Source: Helicobacter rodentium ATCC 700285 (GTDB lineage Bacteria > Campylobacterota > Campylobacteria > Campylobacterales > Helicobacteraceae). Taken from it: a DNA stretch of 64,000 nucleotides. The stretch spans positions 95,921 through 159,920 of the forward strand of contig NZ_JHWC01000004.1 of assembly GCF_000687535.1 (NCBI RefSeq), in the 5' to 3' direction. The notes beneath the pieces were generated by a model. That model saw only the letters and a list, made by a program, of their open reading frames with translations, searched no databases and was not told the DNA's origin. Both the position numbers and the translations under genes were made by a program. This document shows positions 56,536-64,000 of this stretch, piece after piece. Positions within the stretch are counted from its first letter, which is position 1. Every line of letters begins with the position of its first letter.

Positions 56536-57813
56536 ATGAAAAAAATTTGTCTTTTATTGTTTTGTATCAGTTTTGCGTTTGCAGAACCTATTGATGCAAC
56601 ATTAGAAGTTGTAAAAAAGTTTGGGAATCTCCCTAATATTTTAATACAAAATACCGGCAAAGATTATTCGCAACGAGAGTATAGCCAGAGAATTTTTAAA
56701 ATGTTGATTGCAGATTTAAAAGTAACAGGACATTTTGCGGTGCAAGAATCCCAAGAAGTTACTTCTAGTGCAATGGTATTGAATTTTGATGAATATCGCA
56801 AAGATAAAATTGATTTAATTGCGCGTGTGAATGCGGAAGCGGTAAAAGAAAAATTGGAAGCAAAATTGCAGCTTTACGATGCAAATACTGGCTTGTTAGC
56901 CTTGAGTAAAGAGTATAAAAGCGCAAATGCAGAATCTTATCCTTTTTTAGCGCATAAAATGGCGATTGATATTAATGATTACATCAAAGCACCTAAGGTG
57001 GATTGGCTAGAGAGAATGGTTATTCTATCGCGTTATACAGCCCCGGGAGAGAGTGAGATTTTAGCATGTGATTATACTTTAACCTACAAGAAAAAGGTAA
57101 TTGGTGATGGGTTAAATATTTTTCCAAAATGGGCAAATGAAGCACAGAGTGCATTTTACTACACAAAATACTTGGACAAACCAACACTTTTTAAATTTGA
57201 TTTAACGACAGGGCAAAATAGCAAAATTTTAGACAGCAATGGTATGCTAGTAGCTTCAGATGTTAGTAGTGATTCTACCAAACTTCTTCTTACAATGGCA
57301 CCCAATGAACAGCCAGATATTTTTCTTTATGATGTGCCAAGTGGAAAAACAACTAAACTTACAAAATATAGCGGTATTGATGTGAGTGGGAATTTTATAG
57401 AGAATGAGACAAGGGTAATGTTTATTTCCGACCGCTTAGGGTATCCTAATGTTTTTGCGATTCCATTGAGCGGAGAAGTGAGCGGGGCAGTAAAACAGAT
57501 GGTTTATCACGGGCGCAATAACAATGCAGCAAGTGCGTATGGAAATTATATTGTTTATTCAAGTCGCGAAACAAGTGATGAGTTTAATCGCAATACTTTT
57601 AATTTGTATTTGGTTTCCACTAAAAGTGATTTTATTCGCCGTTTAAGTGCTAATGGAGTGAATCAATTACCCCGTTTTTCAAAAGATGGAGAAACAATTA
57701 TGTATATCAAGCACGAAGGAAACCAAAGCGCACTTGGAATCATTCGCCTAAACTATAATAAAACTTTACTTTTTCCATTAAGTGGTAGCACAATCCAATC
57801 TATGGATTGGTAA
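56536..57813 (+). CDS. tolB: Tol-Pal system protein TolB
   Basis: Periplasmic beta-propeller protein binding Pal. The 425-residue protein has a signal peptide (MKKICLLLFCISFAFA), an N-terminal alpha/beta domain, and repeated propeller blades with the motif DG..I..LSRE-like changes (SRETSDEFNRNTFNLY, SADFIRRLSANGVNQLPRF pattern). Length is as in the family. It is 1 bp after tolA. Confidence 0.93.
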   Translation: MKKICLLLFCISFAFAEPIDATLEVVKKFGNLPNILIQNTGKDYSQREYSQRIFKMLIADLKVTGHFAVQESQEVTSSAMVLNFDEYRKDKIDLIARVNAEAVKEKLEAKLQLYDANTGLLALSKEYKSANAESYPFLAHKMAIDINDYIKAPKVDWLERMVILSRYTAPGESEILACDYTLTYKKKVIGDGLNIFPKWANEAQSAFYYTKYLDKPTLFKFDLTTGQNSKILDSNGMLVASDVSSDSTKLLLTMAPNEQPDIFLYDVPSGKTTKLTKYSGIDVSGNFIENETRVMFISDRLGYPNVFAIPLSGEVSGAVKQMVYHGRNNNAASAYGNYIVYSSRETSDEFNRNTFNLYLVSTKSDFIRRLSANGVNQLPRFSKDGETIMYIKHEGNQSALGIIRLNYNKTLLFPLSGSTIQSMDW

Positions 57814-57848
57814 AATAAAGTTTTTATATCAAAATTATATTTTTTTGG

Positions 57849-57854
57849 TATAAT
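57849..57854 (+). promoter_or_regulatory. -10 box of the pal promoter
   Basis: A perfect TATAAT preceded by TTGG lies 33 bp upstream of the pal ATG, in the 73-bp tolB-pal spacer, so pal can be transcribed independently of the atp-tol operon. Confidence 0.6.
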
Positions 57855-57886
57855 AGCGAATTTTAATTAAAAATTAGGGAGCAGAA

Positions 57887-58414
57887 ATGAAAAAATTTCT
57901 AGTTTTAGGCTCATTAGCAGCCGCATTATTGGTAACAGGTTGTAGTCAAAAAAGCAATGTAGAATCTGATGCAAATGCTCAAAAAAGTGGCAGATATTAT
58001 AACAATGATGGTAGTGGTTATGATTATAACAGAGATAACTTTGTAAGCCTCGAAGAAAGAATTGGTTATGTAGAAGATGGTTTGAGAAATATCTTTTTTA
58101 ATTTTGATCAATTCACAATACGTCCAGATATGCAGACAAATGTAGAGAGAGATGCTAGAATCTTAACTTCTATTTCTGCTGGCACACTTAGTGTAAGAAT
58201 TGAGGGCAATACAGATGAATGGGGAACTGATGAATACAATTACGCATTAGGTTTAAAAAGAGCAGTGGCAGTTAAAAATGCGTTGGTAGCTCAAGGTGTT
58301 GAGGAAGCTAAAACTACACTTGTAAGCTATGGCGAAAGTAAGCCAACTTGCACAGCTAAAACAAGAGAATGTTGGGCAGAAAACAGAAAAGTAACTTTTA
58401 AAATGTTGCCATAA
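57887..58414 (+). CDS. pal: Peptidoglycan-associated lipoprotein
   Basis: Outer-membrane lipoprotein that binds peptidoglycan and the Tol system. Lipobox LLVTGC with the lipidated Cys at residue 19, then the OmpA-like domain with NFDQFTIRPD, EGNTDEWGTDEYNYALGLKRA and SYGESKP (175 residues). A linker of Gly, Tyr and Asn lies between. In Helicobacter this is a conserved surface antigen (the HP1125/Omp18 type). Confidence 0.95.
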   Translation: MKKFLVLGSLAAALLVTGCSQKSNVESDANAQKSGRYYNNDGSGYDYNRDNFVSLEERIGYVEDGLRNIFFNFDQFTIRPDMQTNVERDARILTSISAGTLSVRIEGNTDEWGTDEYNYALGLKRAVAVKNALVAQGVEEAKTTLVSYGESKPTCTAKTRECWAENRKVTFKMLP

Positions 58415-58420
58415 GGCTTT

Positions 58421-59521
58421 ATGTTGCAAAAAATCATTGCTTTAAGTTTATTGGTATCTAGTTTTGTGTTTGGGCAAGAACCATCGGCATTTAATGCTGG
58501 TGGTAATGCTCCACAAAAGAGTGAATCTCAAATTATTAATGAAAAACTTTTTAATCTTTCTAATAAAGTTCAAATGATAGAGGAATCGCAAGAGGGTTTA
58601 AAAAGTATTTTTGAAGGGCAAATACAGAGAATACAGAATACAGCTAATAAGATTGACTTGGTGCGGGGTGAAAGTAATGCCACAGCAACAGAAATCAAGA
58701 AGCATATGGATTCTAATTTTGCATTGCAAAATGAAAATATTGATAAACTAAAAAACAGCATTTCTGCATTGGGTGCTTTAATTCAAAAAACCAATACTCA
58801 AATGCAAAATGAAATCAATGAATTAAGAGAGCAGATTAACACCTTAAAAAACAATACAACACTAAAAGATTCCAAAACAAATGATTCCACTCTTAAAGAA
58901 GCAAAAGCCACACCAGTAAAGCAATCAGAGGAAGATTCTAAGGAGATTGTGGTAACAAATGCAAAAATCAATGAAGTTATTGCGAAATTAGAGGATAATA
59001 GTACTAAAAAGCTTGAATCAAACATTGATGAAAAGAACGCAACGAAACCTCAAGAATCCAAAACAATTGCATCAGAAGAAAAGCAACAAAAACCAAAGCA
59101 GACGACAACCAACCCCACTCAAGACAGCACGACAAAGCCTAAGGCGAATCTCAAAGACAAACCACTATCAGAAGTTTTTAAAGAGGGTGAAAATTTTTTG
59201 AAAAATAAAAATTATGAATCGGCTGATGAGTATTTGCAATTTGCGGTGAAAGGAAATTATAAACCCGCACGTGGAAATTATTTGTTGGGCGAAGTTGCGT
59301 TTGAACAAAAGAGATATGAGGACGCGATTTATTACTATAAAACAAGTGCAACGCGTTACGACAAGGCAGATTATATGCCACGCTTGATGTTAAATAGTGC
59401 AAAATCTTTCAACGCAATCAAGGAAAAAGAAAACGCAAAACGTTTTTTAGAGACGCTCATTTCACTTTATCCAAAGTCTAATGAGGCTAAAGAAGCTAAG
59501 AATCTGTTAAAATCATTTTAA
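58421..59521 (+). CDS. cpoB: Tol-Pal associated periplasmic protein CpoB (YbgF)
   Basis: The 366-residue protein has a signal peptide, an N-terminal coiled-coil region (residues about 45-140), a long low-complexity linker rich in Lys, Thr, Ser and Gln (about 145-245), and C-terminal TPR-like repeats beginning NFLKNKNYESADEYLQFAV. This is the domain plan of CpoB, which links peptidoglycan synthesis to Tol-Pal. The linker is unusually long and would be disordered. Confidence 0.85.
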   Translation: MLQKIIALSLLVSSFVFGQEPSAFNAGGNAPQKSESQIINEKLFNLSNKVQMIEESQEGLKSIFEGQIQRIQNTANKIDLVRGESNATATEIKKHMDSNFALQNENIDKLKNSISALGALIQKTNTQMQNEINELREQINTLKNNTTLKDSKTNDSTLKEAKATPVKQSEEDSKEIVVTNAKINEVIAKLEDNSTKKLESNIDEKNATKPQESKTIASEEKQQKPKQTTTNPTQDSTTKPKANLKDKPLSEVFKEGENFLKNKNYESADEYLQFAVKGNYKPARGNYLLGEVAFEQKRYEDAIYYYKTSATRYDKADYMPRLMLNSAKSFNAIKEKENAKRFLETLISLYPKSNEAKEAKNLLKSF

Positions 59522-59533
59522 ATAGGAGAAATT

Positions 59534-60055
59534 ATGATAGAAAATAATCAAGTAGTCAGTATGGAATATGAGGTTAAAGAAGAGGGAACAAATGAAATTT
59601 TAGATTCCAATATCGGTGGGAAACCTTTAGAATTTATTATGGGCGCAGGAGAGATTATCAAGGGCTTAGAAGAAGCGGTTGCGCAAATGTCAGTGGGCGA
59701 TAAGCAAGAAGTGATTATTGCTCCCGTGAATGCCTATGGCGAGTATAACTCTGATTATGTGCAAGAAGTTCCAAGAGACCAATTTGTTGGTATTGATTTG
59801 CAGCAGGGAATGACATTGTTTGGACAAGGTGAAAATGGCGAAACCGTGCAGGTAATTGTCAAGGATTTTAACGATGAAGTGGTGATTGTAGATTATAATC
59901 ACCCACTAGCAGGTAAAACTTTGCATTTTAGTGTGATGATTTTAGGTGCGCGTGTTGCAACAGAAAAAGAACTCACTTGCGGCTTACATTATCAAGAGCA
60001 TCATCACGGCGAGGGTGGTTGCTGCGGTGGTGGTGGCGGGTGCGGTTGCCACTAA
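59534..60055 (+). CDS. slyD: FKBP-type peptidyl-prolyl isomerase SlyD
   Basis: The 173-residue chaperone-isomerase has the SlyD FKBP core (PLEFIMGAGEIIKGLEEAVAQM) with the IF insertion, then a metal-binding tail rich in His, Cys and Gly (HHHGEGGCCGG through CGCH, residues about 155-173). In H. pylori SlyD supplies nickel to hydrogenase and urease maturation; this tail suggests the same, but no urease or hydrogenase gene is in the window. The start follows cpoB by 12 bp with an AGGAG site. Confidence 0.93.
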   Translation: MIENNQVVSMEYEVKEEGTNEILDSNIGGKPLEFIMGAGEIIKGLEEAVAQMSVGDKQEVIIAPVNAYGEYNSDYVQEVPRDQFVGIDLQQGMTLFGQGENGETVQVIVKDFNDEVVIVDYNHPLAGKTLHFSVMILGARVATEKELTCGLHYQEHHHGEGGCCGGGGGCGCH

Positions 60056-60078
60056 TTTAAATTGCGATTCTACTTTTA

Positions 60079-61263
60079 ATGCAATTTTCTTTTGCCTACA
60101 CGCATTCCCCAATAGACTTTTATTTTAGGCAAAGCCCACGCGACTTTGTCGTAGAGGAAGTGCCTCTATATCCCTTTAGCGGGGAGGGTGTGCATTTAGT
60201 GTTGAAAATACGCAAAAAGAATTGCACGACTTTTGAACTGCTTAAAATCCTCTCCAATCATCTAGGAATCAAAGAAAAAGACATTGGCTATGCAGGATTA
60301 AAAGACAAAAACGCCCTTACGATTCAACACCTTACTTTGCCTCTATCTGTGCGCAAGTCCTTAGAATCTTTCACACACAAAGAGATTAAAATCCTAGAAA
60401 CCACTTTACACAATAACAAACTCAAAATTGGGCATTTAAAGGGTAATAAATTCTTTGTGCGTATAAAAAAGCTGGATTCTTTGAACGCACAAAAGATTGT
60501 GCAAGTTGTGGAAAATATCCAAAAATATGGAATCCCAAATTACTTTAGTTATCAGAGATTCGGGAAAGATGGCAAAAATTATTTACAAGGTAAGGCGATT
60601 GCAGAGCAGACACAAAAAGTGCGGAATAAAAAAATGCAAAATTTTTTGTTGAGTGCGTATCAAAGCTATTTGTTTAATGCGTGGCTTTCTTTGCGCCTTG
60701 ATATTTCACATATTATTAGCGCAAATCCTGCACATAGCATTGCTAAAGCTTTGCAAATATATGCAGACAACCTTACGGATAATCTAAAGGCTTTCATTCC
60801 CTCCCTTGCGATTCCGCAAATTTTCACCCAACACGATTATTGCAATATGCTAAAATCGCAAGAACATTGCTTTAAGCTATTCAGTGGCGATATAATGTGT
60901 CATTATCCCTTTGGTAAAAATTTCAGCATTGAAAATAGGGAGGATTTAATGCAAGAATCGCAAAGATTTTTAAGCAAAGACATCGCGCCAACGGGTTTGC
61001 TAAGCGGGATAAAGGCAAATGTGAGCAAAGAAGTCGCGGGTGCTTTTGAAATCCCTTTTAGCGATTCTAAGATTCAAAGTGTCGGGACGCGCCGCTATGC
61101 GTGGATTTTTCCACAAGATTTGCAATTTACCTATAAAGAGGAGGAGGCGCAAGGAGAATTTAGCTTTTTCTTGCCTAAGGGGGCGTATGCAACAAATCTT
61201 TTGCGCGAGATAGCCCATAGAGAGATTATGGAATCCCAAAGTGAGGGGGAGAGTGATGTTTGA
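60079..61263 (+). CDS. truD: tRNA pseudouridine synthase TruD
   Basis: Makes pseudouridine-13 in tRNA(Glu). The catalytic Asp lies in GYAGLKDKNALTIQ (about residues 73-86), and the TRUD-domain motif PNYFSYQRFGKDGKNYLQGKA (given here as positions 151-171) follows. The 394-residue length is that of H. pylori-type TruD, longer than E. coli's. The start is an ATG 23 bp after the slyD stop. The 3' end overlaps htpX by 8 bp. Confidence 0.92.
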   Translation: MQFSFAYTHSPIDFYFRQSPRDFVVEEVPLYPFSGEGVHLVLKIRKKNCTTFELLKILSNHLGIKEKDIGYAGLKDKNALTIQHLTLPLSVRKSLESFTHKEIKILETTLHNNKLKIGHLKGNKFFVRIKKLDSLNAQKIVQVVENIQKYGIPNYFSYQRFGKDGKNYLQGKAIAEQTQKVRNKKMQNFLLSAYQSYLFNAWLSLRLDISHIISANPAHSIAKALQIYADNLTDNLKAFIPSLAIPQIFTQHDYCNMLKSQEHCFKLFSGDIMCHYPFGKNFSIENREDLMQESQRFLSKDIAPTGLLSGIKANVSKEVAGAFEIPFSDSKIQSVGTRRYAWIFPQDLQFTYKEEEAQGEFSFFLPKGAYATNLLREIAHREIMESQSEGESDV

Positions 61264-62179
61264 TAAAATTATTAGAGAAAACCAATTCAAAACAAAATGC
61301 GTGATTGTGATTTATTTGCTCATTTTTGTGTTGATTGGGTTATTGGTGGATATTGTGCGTATCAATGCACAGAGTTTAAGCGGGGGATTCTACTCTCTTT
61401 TAACCTTACAGCAATTCCCCTTAGTTACTTTATTGATGCTTGGAATCGCCGGAGCAGTCGTGCTTTTTACGATTAGCAGATTTAAGCAAATTTTACTAAG
61501 CGGGAGTGAATACAAAGAAATCCTCAAGGGCAAGGAATCTAATGCGCAAGAGCGAGAAATGAGCAGAATCCTAGATGAACTAGTAGAGGTGGCAAATCTT
61601 TCGTTTCGCCCTAAATTATTTCTTATGGAAGCACCTTTTATGAATGCGTTTGCAAGTGGTTGGAGTGCGGATAATTCGTTAATCGCGGTAACGACAACTC
61701 TAGTGAGGAATCTCACGCGCGAGGAGTTAAAGGCGGTGATGGCGCACGAGTTGAGCCACATTCGGCACGGAGACATTCGCTTAACCTTAATGGTGGGCGT
61801 TTTAAGCAATATTATGCTGTTAGTTGTGAATTATGCGGTGTATTTGTTTTTGGGAAATTCTAGGGAGAGGGGTGCGAATCTTGCAAGAGCGATTCTGCTT
61901 ATTTTGCAATTCGTGTTGCCCTTGCTTACGCTTGTGTTGCAGATGTTTTTAAGTCGTTCTAGGGAATATATGGCAGATTCTGGAGCGGCGTATTTAATGG
62001 GCGATAGTGAGCCTATGATTAAAGCATTGCAGAAAATTAGTGGAAATTATGCGCAATCAGATTTTTCACAAAGCGATACGAATCCCACGCGCTCTGCACT
62101 TTATATTTTTAGCGCAAGTGAGCTTTTTAGCACACACCCAAGCATTGAGAATCGTATTCAAGCATTATTGAGACAATAA
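61256..62179 (+). CDS. htpX: Membrane zinc metalloprotease HtpX
   Basis: Inner-membrane quality-control protease, M48B family. From the ATG at 61256 the protein is about 307 residues with two N-terminal TM helices, the zinc motif [12 protein letters not shown] (about residues 160-171), then TM pair and the third-ligand region [17 protein letters not shown] 15 bp upstream (61241) is in frame but the Shine-Dalgarno fits the ATG. HtpX complements FtsH in membrane protein turnover, of interest as the FtsH paralogue here lacks a protease site. Confidence 0.93.
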   Translation: MFDKIIRENQFKTKCVIVIYLLIFVLIGLLVDIVRINAQSLSGGFYSLLTLQQFPLVTLLMLGIAGAVVLFTISRFKQILLSGSEYKEILKGKESNAQEREMSRILDELVEVANLSFRPKLFLMEAPFMNAFASGWSADNSLIAVTTTLVRNLTREELKAVMAHELSHIRHGDIRLTLMVGVLSNIMLLVVNYAVYLFLGNSRERGANLARAILLILQFVLPLLTLVLQMFLSRSREYMADSGAAYLMGDSEPMIKALQKISGNYAQSDFSQSDTNPTRSALYIFSASELFSTHPSIENRIQALLRQ

Positions 62180-62187
62180 GGAATCCT

Positions 62188-62745
62188 ATGCAACAAGATT
62201 TACAAGAAATCATCCGCTGTATTTTTGATTATATCGGCGAGGATAGGAATCGTGAGGGGTTATTAGAGACGCCAAAGCGCGTGGTGAAAAGTTGGGAGCA
62301 TTTATATAGTGGATACAAAAGCGACCCAAAGGAGATTCTAGGTAGGGTATTCACAGAGGGGGCGTGCGATGAAATGGTGGTGCTTAAAAATATAGAATTT
62401 TATTCTGTGTGTGAGCACCATTTATTGCCCTTTTTTGGCAAAATCTCTATTGGCTATATTCCAGATTCCAAAGTTGTTGGAATCTCAAAGTTAGCGCGTT
62501 TAGTAGAAGTGTATTCTAGGCGGTTACAAATTCAAGAAAAAATGACTTCACAGATTGCAGATACGCTAATGGAGGTCTTGCAACCCAAAGGCGTAATGGT
62601 GGTTGCGGAGGCAAAACATATGTGTATGGTAATGCGTGGTGTAGAGAAGCAAGATAGCGTAATGCTTACAAGTGCGATTCGCGGGTTATTTAAAAGCGAC
62701 CATAGGACGCGCGAGGAATTCATGGGGCATATTAGAAAGGGGTAA
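62188..62745 (+). CDS. folE: GTP cyclohydrolase I
   Basis: First step of folate/tetrahydropterin synthesis. The zinc site Cys-His in [10 protein letters not shown] (about residues 74-83) and the C-terminal [18 protein letters not shown] are complete. At 185 residues it is normal. It follows htpX by 8 bp. Confidence 0.95.
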   Translation: MQQDLQEIIRCIFDYIGEDRNREGLLETPKRVVKSWEHLYSGYKSDPKEILGRVFTEGACDEMVVLKNIEFYSVCEHHLLPFFGKISIGYIPDSKVVGISKLARLVEVYSRRLQIQEKMTSQIADTLMEVLQPKGVMVVAEAKHMCMVMRGVEKQDSVMLTSAIRGLFKSDHRTREEFMGHIRKG

Positions 62746-62746
62746 A

Positions 62747-62854
62747 ATGGAGAAAGAAAATATCATCACTTTGGATTTAAAGGCAGAGAATGTGCGCTAT
62801 CAAATGTATGTGCCTTTTTATAAAACGGATTTTTATTCAAGGATATGCGAGTAA
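62747..62854 (+). pseudogene. Detached 5' part of the FkbM methyltransferase gene
   Basis: A 35-codon frame (MEKENIITLDLKAENVRYQM and on to FYSRICE) ends at a TAA just before the downstream ORF, which begins in another frame. The sequence in between reads KEPYEYEM in the later frame; removing 7 bp of GTAAGTA between them would join the two parts. See the following entry. Confidence 0.6.
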
Positions 62855-62879
62855 GTAAAAAGAACCTTATGAATATGAA

Positions 62880-63983
62880 ATGCTCCAAGCAATGCTTTTA
62901 AGAATCCCCAAAGATTCTTTTGTGCTAGATATTGGAATGAATATCGCCAATCATTCTTTATTTCTTGCGGCAAATGGCTTAAACATCCTTGCTTTTGAAG
63001 CGAATTCCAAAATGTCTGAAATCGCTAAAAAGAGCATTGCATTAAATGGATTTGAAAATAAGATTCAAGTTAATGAGTTTGGATTGTCTGATTGCGAGGA
63101 GATGATGCACTTTGCCAAAGAGATTCCAAGTAATTTTGGCGGAATGTCTTTAAGCAAGGGAGAATCTACTAGCGGGGAGGGGATTCTTTGTAAAACTTTG
63201 GATAGCTTAAAGATGCAAGAGAAAATTTCTTGCATTAAAATTGATGTAGAGGGAATGGAATCGCGTGTGCTCAAAGGCGCGAGGGAATTGATAATGAAAA
63301 ATCGCCCCATTATTTATGCGGAAGCAAATTATGTGCAAGATTTTGTTAAGTTAGAGCGCGTGTTAGAAACTATGGATTATGTGCATTGGGATACTTTTGG
63401 AGGTTCTCCTACGCATTTGTATTTGCCACTAGAATCGGTAAGCGAAAAGCAAATTCTCGCCAAAAATGCTGCTAAAATTGCACTTCAAGGGCTTTACTAT
63501 ACAGGTTACAGGCATCGTAATTGGATAACTAATATTTTAGAAAAAATAGACAAAGAAACCGCAAAACACACAATTGCATTAGAATCTATTTCCAAACAAA
63601 ATCATCAAAGAATTTTCCAAGAACGCATCACTCATCTTGAATCTATCCTCTTTGGCATAGCAACAACAAGAATCCAAAATCATCTTAACTACCAACTAGG
63701 ACAAATCCTTATCCAAGATTCTAAATCTCTTTTTGGAATCTCTAAACTTCCTTTTAAGATTCTACTTACAATTCTAAAACACAAAAACAAACAAAAACAA
63801 TACCAAACAAATATCAAAAACAATCCTCACCTCAAACTTCCTCCTTTAGAATCTTATCCAGATTATAAAGAATCTTTAAAAATCAAAAACTATTTCTCTT
63901 ATAAACTAGGAGAAGCCTTCCTTACTTCTATCTCTGCGGGGGAGGGGGGATTCTTACCTTTATACGCAAAGCGCGTAAGTTAA
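62880..63983 (+). CDS. FkbM-family methyltransferase, 5'-truncated by a frameshift
   Basis: The 367-residue ORF begins near the start of the methyltransferase domain: SAM motif FVLDIGMNIANHSLFLA (residues 14-30), FEANSKM, IDVEGMESRVLKGAR (about residues 120-134) and the typical end IYAEANYVQD. The usual start has about 40 further residues, found upstream in another frame. The last ~170 residues form a helical tail with two NYQLGQ / SYKLGEAF motifs, common on Helicobacter surface-polysaccharide enzymes. It probably modifies a glycan. It may be inactive or translated from the internal ATG; the frame shift is near a tandem GTAAGTAA. Confidence 0.75.
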   Translation: MLQAMLLRIPKDSFVLDIGMNIANHSLFLAANGLNILAFEANSKMSEIAKKSIALNGFENKIQVNEFGLSDCEEMMHFAKEIPSNFGGMSLSKGESTSGEGILCKTLDSLKMQEKISCIKIDVEGMESRVLKGARELIMKNRPIIYAEANYVQDFVKLERVLETMDYVHWDTFGGSPTHLYLPLESVSEKQILAKNAAKIALQGLYYTGYRHRNWITNILEKIDKETAKHTIALESISKQNHQRIFQERITHLESILFGIATTRIQNHLNYQLGQILIQDSKSLFGISKLPFKILLTILKHKNKQKQYQTNIKNNPHLKLPPLESYPDYKESLKIKNYFSYKLGEAFLTSISAGEGGFLPLYAKRVS

Positions 63984-64000
63984 AAGAGGAATATAAGAGA

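Overview
The window reads as a contiguous piece of chromosome from a member of the Campylobacterota, most likely an enterohepatic-type Helicobacter. Reasons: AT-rich DNA with lone TATAAT-like -10 boxes; Helicobacter/Campylobacter gene orders (aroB-mscS-mtaB-FtsH paralogue; fmt-birA-parA-parB-atpF'-atpF-atpH-atpA-atpG-atpD-atpC-tolQ-tolR-tolA-tolB-pal-cpoB-slyD); an HsrA/CosR-type response regulator; and purF, a de novo purine gene that gastric H. pylori lacks. Species cannot be fixed from sequence reading alone. I saw no tRNA, rRNA, CRISPR array, transposase or prophage, and no gene-free stretch above 300 bp.

Layout. 1-5 kb: thioredoxin system (trxA, a membrane-anchored thioredoxin-like protein, trxB), dapB, purF and a radical SAM protein. 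5-13 kb: a dihydrouridine synthase, two tandem small secreted paralogues, then a minus-strand operon aroB, mscS, mtaB, a protease-dead FtsH paralogue and a small unknown gene. 13.7-20.8 kb: an accessory locus (below). 20.8-27.2 kb: minus-strand housekeeping genes (mrp, thiC, murI, rho, a LysE exporter, pyrB). 27.3-31.6 kb: ugd, a lipoprotein gene, tlyA, ribF, cmoA. 31.6-33.7 kb: a type II restriction-modification pair. 33.7-39.8 kb: dapE with low-complexity insertions, a repeat-bearing spacer, an M48 lipoprotein protease, an MCP with a NIT domain, yqhA, lolA and a small membrane gene with a poly-A frameshift. 39.9-45.6 kb: gltA, class II DAHP synthase, an HsrA/CosR-like regulator overlapping a histidine kinase, and a lysozyme-like secreted protein. 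45.7-60 kb: fmt, birA, parAB, F1Fo ATP synthase genes (no a or c subunit), the Tol-Pal envelope system and slyD. 60-64 kb: truD, htpX, folE and a frameshifted FkbM methyltransferase.

The most interesting region is 13.76-20.8 kb. Three secreted proteins share a bipartite N-terminus: a Sec signal peptide followed by about 33 conserved residues ending LS(A/T)EEE(R/K)(E/Q)VVGG, which looks like a bacteriocin-type double-glycine leader. After the GG the sequences are unrelated or barely related and rich in Tyr, Asn and Ser. Each is followed closely by a larger acidic partner gene. The same locus encodes a stand-alone, signal-peptide-bearing C39 cysteine peptidase (the enzyme class that cuts after GG) and an outer-membrane beta-barrel protein, but no ABC exporter. 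I infer that the precursors cross the inner membrane by Sec, are cut after GG in the periplasm by the C39 peptidase and may leave through the barrel. That resembles a reduced Fap-like (FapD/FapF) route rather than classical peptidase-containing ABC transport. Two precursor copies sit on a roughly 290-bp near-identical direct repeat covering an inverted repeat, the promoter and the leader, and diverging exactly at the cleavage site. This architecture would allow core domains to be exchanged behind a constant leader.
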